This document shows, one piece after another, positions 31,835 to 43,074 of a stretch of 64,000 bases of DNA. Origin of the DNA: Phascolarctos cinereus. Taxonomy: Eukaryota; Chordata; Mammalia; Diprotodontia; Phascolarctidae. Both the position numbers and the translations under genes were made by a program. The DNA lies in the NCBI RefSeq assembly GCF_002099425.1, contig NW_018343985.1, positions 1,392,001 through 1,456,000 on the forward strand, written 5' to 3'. Under the pieces are notes generated by a model, which was given only the letters and a program-made list of their open reading frames with translations, made no database searches and had not been told where the DNA came from. The stretch's first letter is position 1. Each line of letters opens with the position of its first letter.

Positions 31835-31960
31835 TTTTTTTTAAAAAGATATTTTAAAGTGCTTACGGTTTGATACACACTGTCCTGTACACTGGGTATA
31901 CAAAAAAAAAAAGTCATACCTTCATGGAACTCACATCTTAAAGTGAAAGGCAAATATTAA
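31835..31960 (-). mobile_element. L2 LINE 3' tail (antisense)
   Basis: 'CTGTCCTGTACACTGGGTAT' and 'ACCTTCATGGAACTCACATC' mirror the L2 end. An A run interrupts it. 31961-32162 is unassigned. Confidence 0.65.
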
Positions 31961-32162
31961 AAGTTGTAGAAGGGTAGCTGTGATGTAGGTGGGCAATAAA
32001 AGAAATAGAATCAATGGAGAAAGAGATTAAACATGTAAGCAAGAAGGGCTAGCAGATGGAGTAGAAAACAGAATGAAGCCTGGGACATGGACATGTTATC
32101 CTTTGAGTGAGGATGTTTCGAATTCCAAGACAAGAAGGAAAGAGAGCTATGATGAAAAAGCA

Positions 32163-32345
32163 TTTGAGGTGATTTGGAATTAAAGGATGAGAATTCCAGC
32201 CTAGGTTTTGTTACTTAATAATTACGTGACCTTGAACAAGTTACTTCTCCCTGGTCTTCTACTTGCTCATTTGTGAAATGAGCAGAAAAGACTACATTGT
32301 CTCTGAGTCCAGTACAAGCTCTAAATCTGTACCCCTGTGACCTCT
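32163..32345 (+). mobile_element. Ther-type SINE
   Basis: 'TTACGTGACCTTGAACAAGT', 'CTTGCTCATTTGTGAAATGA', 'GTACAAGCTCTAAATCTGTA'. The complete CORE-to-tail order is readable. Confidence 0.85.
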
Positions 32346-32539
32346 TGTTCTTTAAGAAAAGATGAGAATATGGGGAATCATTGAAATGGAGAACCATGGC
32401 TCTTATTCAGTGCAATAGGAAATGAGATCATATGATAGAGGAAGGAATTGGGGATGGGGTCTACAGAGAGTAGAAGACGTGGAATAGCTTTTAAGTGGAA
32501 TGCTATTGGGAATCATTAAATTATGAATAAAAGGCATGC

Positions 32540-33040
32540 CAATCAGCAATGAGGGCCCAGCTGTGATGATGATGTTATTTTATTTTAACTGCAGCAACTA
32601 AGTTATAAAAATGTTGCCATACACACTGGCCTAGGGGACACCCACACAAATGCAGTCATCGACCCCAAGACATTGGTTACCTCTGCCCTGAATAGTTTCC
32701 ATAGGCATCATACAAAATGAGATAACAAAGCAATCATAAATAGATTCTCAGAAGGTCAGTGGTTGAAGGGGAAAACATAATCATAAGAAGAAACCCAAAT
32801 TACTTGTTATGGAATCAGTGATCCCTCTAATTAGTTTAAGATGTGAACATATGCTCAGACCAAGTGGGCGACAAACTCTGGAGCCTGAGGATGCCCGAAT
32901 CACATGCAATGACAAAGTTAACCTGGCACTGAATGGTATGCATAATCAGTATTGTGTTGCCTGGTAATTAGGCATAAATGTGGAGCAGTTCATGTTAATG
33001 ACTATAATTGCTTTTACTCTTTCAGAGACAAATCAAGCAT
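32540..33040. other. Repeat-free block, candidate conserved non-coding element
   Basis: No recognised repeat. It contains 'TTTAACTGCAGCAACTAAGT', 'TGCATAATCAGTATTGTGTT', 'CCTGGTAATTAGGCATAAAT' and 'GTTCATGTTAATGACTATAA', strings of the kind seen in homeodomain/POU-rich enhancers. No open frame of note. 33041-33344 carries nothing recognised. Confidence 0.42.
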
Positions 33041-33344
33041 TCCTGAGATGGAGATGGGGATGGGGAGGGTAGGAGAAACTGGATATAGCTTCTATGGAGA
33101 TACTTTGAAACTCTCAGCTCCCTAATGGGATATGGGGTTGATATGGGGAGGTGGAAGGAGCAACCCCTCAGATTCTCAGGGCTTGGGAGAACACAATTGG
33201 ATGGATTTTGGAATCCTGGAGCCAGATTAGCTTGAGTCAAGGTAGCACAAGCCTATATTCTCATTAGTATATTTTAGACCACTCAAATTACTCTATGATC
33301 CAGTAACACTGGTCTTCTTGGTATTCTTCATGTATTCCATGATT

Positions 33345-33690
33345 CATGCATTTTACTTGGCCTTTCTCCATGCTTAGAAAGCAGCTTTCCCTCCTCAACT
33401 CTTGACTTCCTTGGACTGCCTTCAAGACTCAGCTTAAATACTACCTTCAGCAGCAGGCCCTACTGATTCCCCCCTCCCTGATATATACACATTACTAGTG
33501 TTTTTCCCTCTGATACTGGATTCCTACCCTCTTGCATGCTTTAATGTTATCTTCCACCACTAGAATGTGAGCTCCTTGAAGGCAGGGATCACTTTTTGTA
33601 TGAGGCTTTCTTAATATTTCAAGTACTTAGAAAAGTGCCTGGCACTTAGTGAGGGCTTAATATATACTTTTTGACTGACCAGCACGCACT
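33345..33690 (+). mobile_element. L2 LINE 3' end
   Basis: Ordered L2 matches: 'CCTTCAAGACTCAGCTTAAA', 'CTACCTTCAGCAGCAGGCCC', 'AGAATGTGAGCTCCTTGAAG', 'GGCAGGGATCACTTTTTGTA', 'AAGTGCCTGGCACTTAGTGA'. One of the better L2 3' ends in the window. Confidence 0.9.
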
Positions 33691-33719
33691 CATTGAATAG
33701 GAGAGTTACAATACATTGG

Positions 33720-33800
33720 GAGAAGAAGATCGGGCCATTCCTATCAGTGTACTTCACAGGTAGTGGGTGCTAAATAAATCCTTGTTGAATTTAATTGAAA
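33720..33800 (+). mobile_element. L2 or MIR 3' tail
   Basis: 'AGGTAGTGGGTGCTAAATAA' and 'ATCCTTGTTGAATTTAATTG' match the shared terminal sequence of L2. 33801-34214 holds nothing recognised. Confidence 0.65.
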
Positions 33801-34214
33801 TCCTTATGATACTCTGGGTCCCAAATTCCACAAAGGCAAGCATCAGGTGAAACCAAGTCTTTGCAAAGAATTTCTTCCTTCTTCAGCATGGGAAAGAACT
33901 CAGAACTGTGGGATTTCCATTCCAGATATACCTCTTGATCTTGTGGATTATAGACCTAGTATTCTAGAATCATAGGTATTGTAGAATGGCTACTTGCTCT
34001 TCCCCAAGCCATCTTCCTTTTTTATTGCTACTGTGAAGGATCTCAGAGCCCAGCAAAGTTCCCTTGTTCTTCCCCTTTTCCAGGGTTGGCCTTAAGCATA
34101 GGTGACATGGCTTGAGCCCTGAGATTGAAGGAAAATTCTCCCTCATCTTTATTTTCCTTGTATTTCCTGCAATTCCATCTATGAGAGATTACAATAAGGA
34201 AATGTGTAGTAGAA

Positions 34215-34345
34215 AAAGGATGGACATGAGTTCTGAAGTTACCCAATCTCTCTCAGCCTACTTTTCCTCACCTATAAAATGAAATATGTTGGACTAGATG
34301 ATCCCTACTTTTCCTCCCTAATCTTATGAACTTAGGATCTGGGAA
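34215..34345 (+). mobile_element. Ther-type SINE, 3' two thirds
   Basis: 'CTTTTCCTCACCTATAAAAT', 'GTTGGACTAGATGATCCCTA', 'CTAATCTTATGAACTTAG'. Confidence 0.85.
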
Positions 34346-34929
34346 TTTTCATTGAATTGTGGAGGGAAAGAAAGGAGAGAGAAATATTTTTTGTAGCACT
34401 GTGGGCAGGGTAAATTGTTATATTCAGTCCACCCAAAGCCCTCAGATACTAGGAGGATGATGTGAGGTCATAGAGATTGTGCACAGCAAGAGGAAGGAGG
34501 TGTCAATAAAGAACTGAAACTAGCAATTTTTGTGCCTGAAACAAGTGGCAAGGGTAGGCTCAACTTTAGGTATGGCCACCATGGAGAGGAAGCTCACCTT
34601 TTTATGGACCACACAGATTTCTACATGTAAAAAGAAGGAAACAGCTCCTTTTCAAGATGACCTCTATTTCCACTGTAGCAGAGTTATGTAGGGAAGAAAG
34701 TTTGGGGTGGATTCTCCTGGCGTCTTCCATTTTTTTTTTTTTTTGCCCTGGGATAAAGCTCTAAAGCACTACCCTAGTTATATCTCTGGTCAATAGTTAG
34801 AAGAGGCAAATAAGGCAAAATTCAGTTCTTATGTAGAGAAATGCTATATTAATCCCTTCATTTTTTCCCTGGAGGCTTATTCCTAGCTAGTATGGTGTCT
34901 TTTGAAGCTTCCTTCTCCTGAATGAAGGA
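34346..34929. other. Unassigned sequence
   Basis: No element recognised; T run at about 34731-34744. Confidence 0.5.
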
Positions 34930-35135
34930 ATTGTGATATCCTGGAAACATCTCTGGATCTGGAATCCCGCCCTTGGTTTGAATTCCGGTTCTATCATTTC
35001 CTACTTTTGGGACCTCAGGCAAATCCATTCATTTCTGTGCTCCTCAGGTTTCTAATCTGCAAAATAAAAGGAATGAAATTAGTTGACCTTCAAAGTTATT
35101 TCCAACTCTGTATTGATGAATCTATGAGTTGTCCA
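34930..35135 (+). mobile_element. Ther-type SINE, full length
   Basis: 'CTGGATCTGGAATCCCGCCC', 'CTTTTGGGACCTCAGGCAAA', 'GTTTCTAATCTGCAAAATAA', 'TAGTTGACCTTCAAAGTTAT', 'TCCAACTCTGTATTGATGAA'. Confidence 0.88.
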
Positions 35136-35304
35136 TTCTGAATTTCATCTGGCTCTAATTAGTATGAGATGGGACAAGTGAGGGGGCAGGGGTGACATGC
35201 TTCATTAAAGTATGAATAACACTTGGGGACATTCCTCATGAATGGGCAAAGAACTAGCTAGGTGAAATAGGTTTTTTTTTTTTTGCCAAGGCAGAGTGGT
35301 ACAA

Positions 35305-35445
35305 AAAAAAAAACATGGCGTCAATGTGAATACAGGACTTGTATTGCAGCCAAGAAGTCCAGGGTTCAACTCCTTCCTTTGACATATTTTAACTATGTGA
35401 CCATGGTTACTCCCGGGCACTGTTTTAGCCTAAATGTCACAGAGT
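35305..35445 (+). mobile_element. MIR-variant SINE, 5' half
   Basis: 'CAGCCAAGAAGTCCAGGGTT', 'TTTTAACTATGTGACCATGG', 'CACTGTTTTAGCCTAAATGT'. Confidence 0.7.
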
Positions 35446-36084
35446 GATAATCTGCACTTATATAAAGAGTTCTCCAGAAATATGAAATTATAGTTCTGGG
35501 ACTCCTTGAATATATGTGTGTATGTGTATCATGAGATAGTAAGAGCAATTTATTATGAAATGGACTTTGGGGCCTTTTAAAATCTTTCTTGGGGTATCCT
35601 CCACATAAGGCCTCTAATATGCACAGGAATCATGTGTGAATGATTATAAATAAGAGACACAGTACCAGCCCTCCATCCATATTGCCACAATGCTTCTCAT
35701 GGACATTCTTGAATGATTGCGTAAAGAAATTATGTGTGTGTGTGTGTGTGTGTATACTATTTTGGGTTTTGTTTTGTTTTATTTGTTTTGTTGGGAGTTC
35801 AGGGAAGCTCTTAAACTTTTTGTGACATTTTCTCCTTTGGCAGTCTGGTGAAGTCAATGGATTCCTTCTCAGAATAATATTTGTCACCTACATTCACGAT
35901 GGAAGGAATCGCACAATTTAAGGTATAGTTAGTAAAACTAAAGATGTGGGGTTTTTTTCCAATTCAATTTCACAGACCCCTTGAAATTTATAAATGATTC
36001 CACTGAGGGCCCAGACACCCCAGTGTGAGGATGCCTGTTGTAGACCCTCTGTACATTTCATTAGCTTACCTTACTCTGACTTAT
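35446..36084. other. Unassigned sequence with TG microsatellite
   Basis: A short pure TG tract lies at about 35731-35752, followed by TTTTG-rich sequence. Near 35965-36050 there is a segment resembling an old interspersed repeat ('CACAGACCCCTTGAAATTTA') that I cannot name. Confidence 0.45.
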
Positions 36085-37790
36085 TAAAAGAAGACAATAT
36101 TTGCAAATTACTCATGTGTGGGGAATTCTGTCTATATCCCCAGACTGACTAAGGGGAGATACTACATTCTCTCTGGGCTTCCACTGCAGAGTAGCCTTAA
36201 CATCATAAGATTCAATCCAGCATTTCTTTGCTGTGCTAGGACAATGAGTCAGTTGTGAATGAGTAAATCATTAGAGCTTGTGCCTAGGAGCCAAGGTGTT
36301 TGCTTCCACACAGGCACAAATAACCTTCTGGAGATGATTCTGGGTAATTCAACTTTTTTGAGGAGGCTACATGTACTTATTGTCTAGTGTTGATATTTTG
36401 ATAAAGATGTGGATTAAAATATAGGAAAGCAGTCATATTTACTGTATTCCCCAAATCAGAAGCTGTAGGTGATGGAAATATGAAATGTGATTTATGTCAC
36501 ACCAGATTTCAACAGAGGGCTTCCTGACACCCTGCCCATGGCCAAATCAACTGTGCCAACTAATATACAGATAGAGTGCTTTAAAAAAGAACATTTCTAG
36601 TCAACTAAACTAACAAACAAGGAAAGCACCACCACCTCCTTAATGACATTCTGATAACCAGCTCTAAAGCAGCTCATGCCCACTATGCCCTTAGCCCTGT
36701 CCCTGTCCATGTGCACTAATTTGAAATGAGCTTACCTTTTGGAAACCACCCATTCCATCTGTTTCTCCCCTTCTGTGTGGTGAGTGGTGGTTTAGAAGAG
36801 TCTGACAGTTGGAAAAATGGATGTTATAAAAGCCAGAGTGATGAGGTTTAGAGGAGATTAGACAACAGCAGCATCAGGCAGTGGAAAAGGGAATGATAAC
36901 ATGTTGCTCATAACTGGTAATTTTTTCACCCAGCAGCAGCGAACTTGGCAGTGAAATCAGCAGACAGAGATGGCAGAGGCCTAGGGGCTGGCAGGGAGAC
37001 AGCCTTCCCTGCAGAGAGCGCGTTTACAGATGATGTAACAATAACCACGGGGCCCACAGTGAGGACTGAAGAAGCGTTATTACATTCTTTGGAGGAGTTA
37101 ATCAAGTGGCAAAAAGAAAGTCTAAATCTTTGACATTCTAGGTGCTTGCCTGCTCCAATGTATGTAAAGCAAGATTAAAAGTTGGGGATTCAGGAAAAGA
37201 TTAGAGATTTTCAAGTCAGGGCAAATAGCAGATGTGGGAGTACAATAACTTATAGCAATCTTGGGGATCCCAAATTGACCCAACTATGTTAACGAAACTG
37301 AAATAAAGTTCAAAAACTGAAGTTGCATTAAGATGAAAAAGTGAGAGAATTAATCACCCGTCTTAGACTCTTTTTGCTTGCTGAGTTATTTTATTGAGTT
37401 TCATCTCACTATGACCTATATGCATCCCACAGATTTCCCAATTAGCTAAATGGGATAGCTTTGTGCCCCTACCCTGCAAGGGCATAGCTGTAAAAAAAAC
37501 AATGAAACCTCAAAGTTGCTACAAAGAAGAGACATTAAAGGAAGTAGCCACTGGTTACATTAAATTAAAGTTAAGTGGGAACGCTTCAAATCTCCAGGAG
37601 AGGTATATATTGAAAGTAGTTATCACTAAGAGAAGAGGTGGAGGTGGTGATGGCGACAGCTGAACTGTCACAAGTAAAGAAAACATGGGATCATAATGTA
37701 ACACCTTGGGCATCTGCCATCTCACTCATGGGGTTCCTATAAAGCTATCCCAAGTTCAAAGTACTCTGTGGGTATATATCCATTCAAAAG
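36085..37790. other. Long repeat-poor block, candidate regulatory DNA
   Basis: About 1.7 kb in which I recognise no SINE or LINE, the longest such run between dense repeats here. 36640-37140 is less A+T rich than its surroundings and includes 'GTTATAAAAGCCAGAGTGAT' (TATAAAA at about 36827) and 'GCAGAGAGCGCGTTTACAGA'. Short frames (62 aa at 36945-37133; 66 aa at 37463-37663) have no recognisable domain and are probably not genes. Confidence 0.4.
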
Positions 37791-37984
37791 GATAAATTAA
37801 CCCCCCCCCAATATGTTTACCTTTCCTCGAGTCATCTAGAGGACATAATTAGTTCGAAGCAAAGTCATTTAATAAACTAGAAGAGTAAGAAGAATTTCAA
37901 ATATCAGAATTTCCCTTTGAAAAGGGAAACAGGATTCTCCAAGAAAAATAAAGTGCATAAACACAAACAACACACATGTACATA

Positions 37985-37995
37985 CACATAGATAA

Positions 37996-38026
<31 letters not shown>

Positions 38027-38060
38027 TAAATATAGATACACCCCCACACACACATACAAA
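37985..38060. repeat. (GATA)n microsatellite with CA tail
   Basis: GATA units at about 37989-38026, then TAAATATAGATACA and CA-rich sequence. 38061-38797 is unassigned. Confidence 0.93.
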
Positions 38061-38797
38061 GACACCCCACATGGGGCAATCCATACTTCTGTTGCTGAAG
38101 GAGCCCTGTTTTTATTTTTCCCATGAAAATAACCAGAGTGCATATCTCATTAGATCAGCTCCCTGCTGGATGAGAGATTTCTGCTGGAGTGAATGGTCTC
38201 CATAGGGCTCAGTAGGCCTGCTCCATACTGGGCATGTTGCTTTTCTGCAGTCTGTTATTCTCACCGTATGAACTGCCTAGTTCACTGGTGCTGATGCCCT
38301 GCTCTGCTCATTAGCCATCTTAACATCTGGCGGTTGGTGCTTTGTACTATATTTTGGGCTCATGTCTTCTGAGCCTGCCAAATCATCTATTCTTCATTTT
38401 TTTTGGGTGTAGAGGCAAGGTCTTCTCTTTGATAAGAGCAAGTTGACAGTTCTTTAGTCATAGCCGATATTATCAGCTAAACCTAGTCAGACACAGCGCT
38501 TCACCCTAAAATTACATCTTCCTTTTTGTCCCTTATACTTGTATAGGGGAGCAAAGCCTTCTATTATGGATACCTCTGACTTAAAGTTCAGAAAATGTTA
38601 AAGCCAAGATACCCATTAGCTTACTGTAAATGAATCCAAGCTGATAAATAAGGAAGCCTAAAGATGCAAAGTTGATGATCTCTACCTAACATTGATCCAA
38701 ACTTGTCTCTATTATGCTTCTTTGTCAGCAGCAGGGCCTCAATGTTCTGTAGCTATATTTTGGCCTCCCCTAGTGAGGGGACCTTTTCTCTACCAAA

Positions 38798-38955
38798 GAT
38801 TGTGAGTTGGAAAAGATGTCAGAAGTCATCTAGTTCAATTTCCTTATTGTATAGATGAAGAAATTAAGATCCAGAGAGCTTCAGTGACCTCCTCGAGTTC
38901 ATACAGGTGATAAGTAGCATACCTCAGATTTAATTTCAGGTACTCCATCACCAAA
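38798..38955 (+). mobile_element. CR1/L3 LINE 3' end
   Basis: 'GAGTTGGAAAAGATGTCAGA', 'AGTCATCTAGTTCAATTTCC', 'ATAGATGAAGAAATTAAGAT', 'GAGAGCTTCAGTGACCTCC'. The preserved opening identifies it well. Confidence 0.82.
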
Positions 38956-39334
38956 TCCAATACTTTTCCTATGTACATTAATGCATATTTTGGAAAGGAG
39001 AGATGTCTTGGAGAAAAGGATACGAACATTTAAATTACAGGCAAGAAAAACGCACTGCTCAATTTCCTCACTCCTATAGGCTAATTCCATTTTTCCACTT
39101 GAAAGTTTCTTGAGACATGATGTGGCTATAAATAGATTATGGAAAAGTAAAGACACATAAATGGAGAAAACCTCCAAGTGGTTACCAGTGAACAAGGTTT
39201 GTTCCTTGCCTGAGTTAAATTTCTACTGAGCACGTCTGAATATGATTCAAATTTTCATCTTTGCAAGAATATTTTACAGCTATATTTGTATTTTCTTATC
39301 AAAATGGATGCAGATATGTAGAGTTAAAGGTGAA
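38956..39334. other. Unassigned sequence
   Basis: No element recognised. A 98-aa minus-strand frame (38899-39195) has no family resemblance. Confidence 0.5.
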
Positions 39335-39985
39335 ATCAGTCAATCATTCAGCATTTGTTAAGCATCTACTATGTGCCAGGGACTATGCCAGGCACTGGAA
39401 ATAAGAAAAAAAGGTGGAAGATAGTCCCTGTCCTCAAGGAGCTGATCAGCTAGTGGGGGAGATAGCTTACAAACAAATATATACAAAGCAAGCTATATGC
39501 AGGACAAATAGGAGATAATTAACAGAGGGAAGGGACTAGAATTAAAAGGGGTTAGGAAATGCTTCTTCTAGAAGATGACATTTTAGGGGGGACTTCAGGG
39601 AAGTCAGTGGTCAGAGCAGAGGAGGGAGAGTGTTCCAGGCACAGGGAATAAACAGAGATACAGTCCAGAGCTGAGAAATGGATTATATTGTTCATTTAAA
39701 AGCCAGTCGGCCGGTGTCACTGGATTAAAAAGTACATGTTGCAGAGTAAATACGGCAGAAGACTGGAAAAGTAAGAGGGGCTAGGTTACAAAGGGCTTTG
39801 AATGCCAAATAGAGCATTTTGTATTTGTTCCTGGAGGTAATAGGAGTTTATTGAGTAGAGGAGTGACAGACCTGTATTTTAGGAAAATCACTTTAGTGGC
39901 TGAATGGAGGCTGTATTGGGATTTGGAGAGACTTGAGGCAAGTAGACCCACTAGCATCTATTGCAATATGTTCCAAGAGGTGTAG
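39335..39985 (-). mobile_element. L2 LINE, ORF2 C-terminus plus 3' UTR (antisense)
   Basis: The longest L2 copy in the window. On the plus strand: 'CAGCATTTGTTAAGCATCTA', 'CTGTCCTCAAGGAGCTGATC', 'CAAAGCAAGCTATATGCAGG', 'GGAGGGAGAGTGTTCCAGGC', 'ACAAAGGGCTTTGAATGCCA', 'GAGACTTGAGGCAAGTAGAC' and 'CTATTGCAATATGTTCC'. Read antisense, the distal end codes the conserved L2 reverse-transcriptase C-terminal part. The middle shows small disruptions, so no intact frame remains. Confidence 0.9.
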
Positions 39986-40667
39986 GCAAAGCAACTCACT
40001 TTCTTCTGTTACTAGAACTTACAAAATTCAAGTGAGTTTTTGTTTGCAATGTATTCCTGTTTCTTTTGATGAGAAAAGATTAGCTTTTGGCAGCTCTCTG
40101 AGTTTCCCATTAGTATTTTTAAAACATCTGTTGGCTCTCATTTCATGGAATCTTGAAAGAGTAGAACTCCTTGAAATGTTTACTCTGTAGCCAATTTTAA
40201 TTGGAATTACAGATAAATTAGGATGTTGCATGCCATTATTTAGTATATGCTAAATAATTCACAAAATGGCTTGCTTAATGAAAACAGAATTATAATGCCC
40301 ATTTCAATTCAACTCAATAGTCTGAGGTTGTAGAGGATTCTTCAAATGGTCAAACTTTGCTTTTAATTCTTTTTTTTTCCTGTTGCTGTTACTTTAAAAA
40401 ATTAATTATGAAAATACATGAACAGAAGAAAACATGAATGATGCCAGTGACCAATGTGATGTTTCAGGGTAAAATACGTGGTTCATTCCCTTTCCTTTCC
40501 CCAGCAATGAATCTGTAATATAATCATTGGGATACTGCCTCCAACTCTATTATGTAGAACATGCATTGGGTTAGTAGCCTTCTGGGTCTCTGGTTCTCAA
40601 TTTTTTTTAACTTTCTGTCATGACTCAAGATTCCAGGTGGTAAACTGGACATTTAAGTTGGCAAAAA
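39986..40667. other. Unassigned sequence
   Basis: No repeat recognised. The 85-aa frame at 39933-40190 begins inside the L2 remnant and is not a gene. Confidence 0.5.
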
Positions 40668-40942
40668 TACAGGCAGTTAAGTGTCACAATAGAGTACCAG
40701 GCCTGAAGTTAAGAGTTTAAGTTCAAATTTGGCCTCAGACACTAACTATGCAAACCTATGCAACTCACTTAAATGCTGTTTGCCTCAGTTTCCTCATGTG
40801 TATAATGAGTACAAAAATAGCACCTACTTCCAGGGGTTGTTGTAAGAATAAAGTGAGATAATTAATTGTAAAGCATTTACTGCAGGGCTTGGCACATGGT
40901 ACACATTATATAAATGTTAATTTTTATTATTAGCTACCATGC
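40668..40942 (+). mobile_element. CORE/MIR-type SINE, full length
   Basis: 'AGTGTCACAATAGAGTACCA', 'AATTTGGCCTCAGACACTAA', 'TTGCCTCAGTTTCCTCATGT', 'AGGGGTTGTTGTAAGAATAA', 'CAGGGCTTGGCACATGGTAC', ending in a TTATTATT tail. Confidence 0.92.
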
Positions 40943-41065
40943 ACAGTTTCCACTTAGAAACCAAACATATTTTTGATGTTGTTCTGGAGTTATTTGCAAG
41001 TTCAAAAAGTTAGTTATTAAATGCAATAAACAACTTTTGTGTATTTTGTGAAAACTGTACTTACC

Positions 41066-41345
41066 AAGTCTCCCTACATTGCCTGGCTGGAATTTCAGTG
41101 ACCACTTTGAGACTTGATTTCAACACTAATTGGCGCAGAAGCCTCAACGTTCTCAATTTTTCTGGCATGAGTCAGTTCAGCCTCCTTGTTAGGCAGACTA
41201 GGGACTCTCCTCCTTTGGGAACTCACCACATTGGAGCCACACAGTGTATAAATGCTCCTGGCCTGTAGTCCATAACTCTCAAACCCAAGTGATCATCAAA
41301 CTTTTCCGGTGTCAGGAATTGGAGGCATGGGCCACCACACCAGGG
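41066..41345 (-). pseudogene. 7SL (SRP) RNA pseudogene, nearly full length
   Basis: Reading the plus strand as the reverse complement of 7SL RNA, the whole molecule can be followed in order: 'TCCCTACATTGCCTGGCTGG' (3' Alu domain); 'GAGTCAGTTCAGCCTCCTTG', 'TTAGGCAGACTAGGGACTC' and 'ACTCACCACATTGGAGCC' (S domain); 'AACCCAAGTGATCATC' and 'GGCATGGGCCACCACACC' (5' Alu domain). 7SL is the RNA scaffold of the signal recognition particle, about 300 nt. The copy spans about 280 bp, is strongly diverged, and has no readable poly(A) tail or target duplication. Because it keeps the S domain it is not an Alu- or B1-like SINE. It is certainly not functional. Confidence 0.85.
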
Positions 41346-42394
41346 GAACAAAATTATTTCCAAGTTTTCTTTTACTTGCAATAAAATAAAATCCAAACAT
41401 TTCACAGTTAAATCAGTGAAACTCAGGACCCACTAGTGTTCCCCTGTACCCGCTTTGAAAACCCACAATTTTTAGATTTTGAATTATTTATGTGTCTCAA
41501 TAACCCATTCACACAGTCCCAACCTTTATCCAATCTGAAAAGGTTTTATTAAGTGCCTACTTTATAAGACACTTTAATCCCTTAATCTGTGCATGTGACT
41601 GGTATTTATTTTTGTTAAGATAAAGAGAGAAAGAGATAAAGGGTGGGCAGACTGTCTACTCCAATAGTACACATCAGTTGTTAAGATAAAGACAATGCAT
41701 TGAACATCAGGTAGACTCTCAGAGAAGGGTTTAGTAGAAGACATGAAGGATTAAATAGAATGAGAAAGTTTGAATAAGTTATCATCTCTACCATTAGAGG
41801 ATGACCTAACTTTGAATGGCACTGGTGCTAATTGCCACTCTCTGGAACACTCACTTTCCCAAGGCCACATAAGCCTTAAGCCCTTGACATTTAAGACTGG
41901 CACTGATCTTGTTTATTAAAATGCTAGCATTATTAACAAAATATGTTTCTTGAATTTTTTGAACATCACAAACCATAATTAAAACATAACAACCTATAAA
42001 TAAATACAAATACACATAAGTATAAAGTAATAATAATAAAATAAATTAAAAACTTAAGTATCATCTACCACCCAAAAGAATGTGACAAGTGAAAAACAAA
42101 ACAAAAAATAAATACTGTAATGGAAGAACTAATAAAATAAACCTGTCTAGAATTTCTGAATGAACAACAACAACAAAAAAAACAATCAAAAGAAGCCAAA
42201 GATCACAAGTTGGATCTAACTATGCTTCAAATTCCAAGATATGTAGTGGTTTAATTCACAATTCCAATGACAAATAGTACATTCTTCAAGCAACTAGGTG
42301 AAGGGTCTTCAAATGAGAAGGAAAGGGAATTTGCATGTCACAAGATTCTTCTACACCAATTCAGCCAAAGCCATTTATTGGTTACTAAACTCCT
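41346..42394. other. Unassigned A-rich sequence
   Basis: A-rich stretches at about 41995-42180. 42165-42345 reads like the end of some transcript or repeat ('CACAAGTTGGATCTAACTAT', 'CAAGCAACTAGGTGAAGGGT'), but I cannot place it. Confidence 0.4.
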
Positions 42395-42500
42395 GAATTT
42401 TGGCATATGAATGTAATGGAATATTACTATACCTTAAGAAATAATAAACATGAATTGAAAAAGATTCGGGCAAAATATGAAGAATGGAGAAAATGGAAAT
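42395..42500 (+). mobile_element. L1 3'-region fragment
   Basis: 'TTTTGGCATATGAATGTAAT' and 'GGAATATTACTATACC', then an 'AGAAATAATAAACATGA' block: the marsupial L1 3' region, also seen at 52850-53450. Confidence 0.7.
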
Positions 42501-42639
42501 AACAGAATAATTTTTAAATGACTTCAAAAATATGACAGTAACAGGGATTAGACCAGTCAGCTCATTAGTATCCGAAATTAGGGATGCAAAACTCTCTCTG
42601 CCATTGATGGTGAGTACTGGTCTGTCATGTAGAATCTTT

Positions 42640-42770
42640 GAGTCCTACCAGAGCACTGAGAGGTTCAATGACTTGCCCAAAGGCACAGAGTATTTCTCAG
42701 AGGTAGGACTTGAATTTCTATTGTCTTGGCTATGGTTCCAGTTCTCTATCCTCCATGCCTCACTACTGAT
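42640..42770 (-). mobile_element. SINE (antisense), 5' half
   Basis: 'CAATGACTTGCCCAAAGGCA', 'GGTAGGACTTGAATTTCTAT' and 'CTCTATCCTCCATGCCTCAC' are the reverse complement of the SINE B box and head. Confidence 0.72.
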
Positions 42771-43074
42771 CCAATTTAGAAATAGGAAGAAAATAATGCA
42801 TATATTGTTTATTTTGACTAATGACTAACTCTAGTGGACTGAGGATGAAGCATATCTTCTAGGTCTCTCTAGGAAGTTGATGGAGTATGAGTGTGAAGTC
42901 CTGCTCAGACTTTTAGGCTCACCTGATGTTTCAATTTATTCTGTTAACAATTTATGTTTGCTAAAAGGGAGAGTTCTTCAGGAACTGGGGGAAGGGAAAT
43001 GTTGGCCCACATTAATTATATATTAAAAAATCCCAAACTCACTTAAACATGACATTTTTTTTCTTTACCATCTA

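Noticed and set aside
41066-41345. Alu/B1-type SINE
   Set aside because: The sequence retains the 7SL S domain, and such SINEs are known from primates, rodents and their relatives rather than marsupials.
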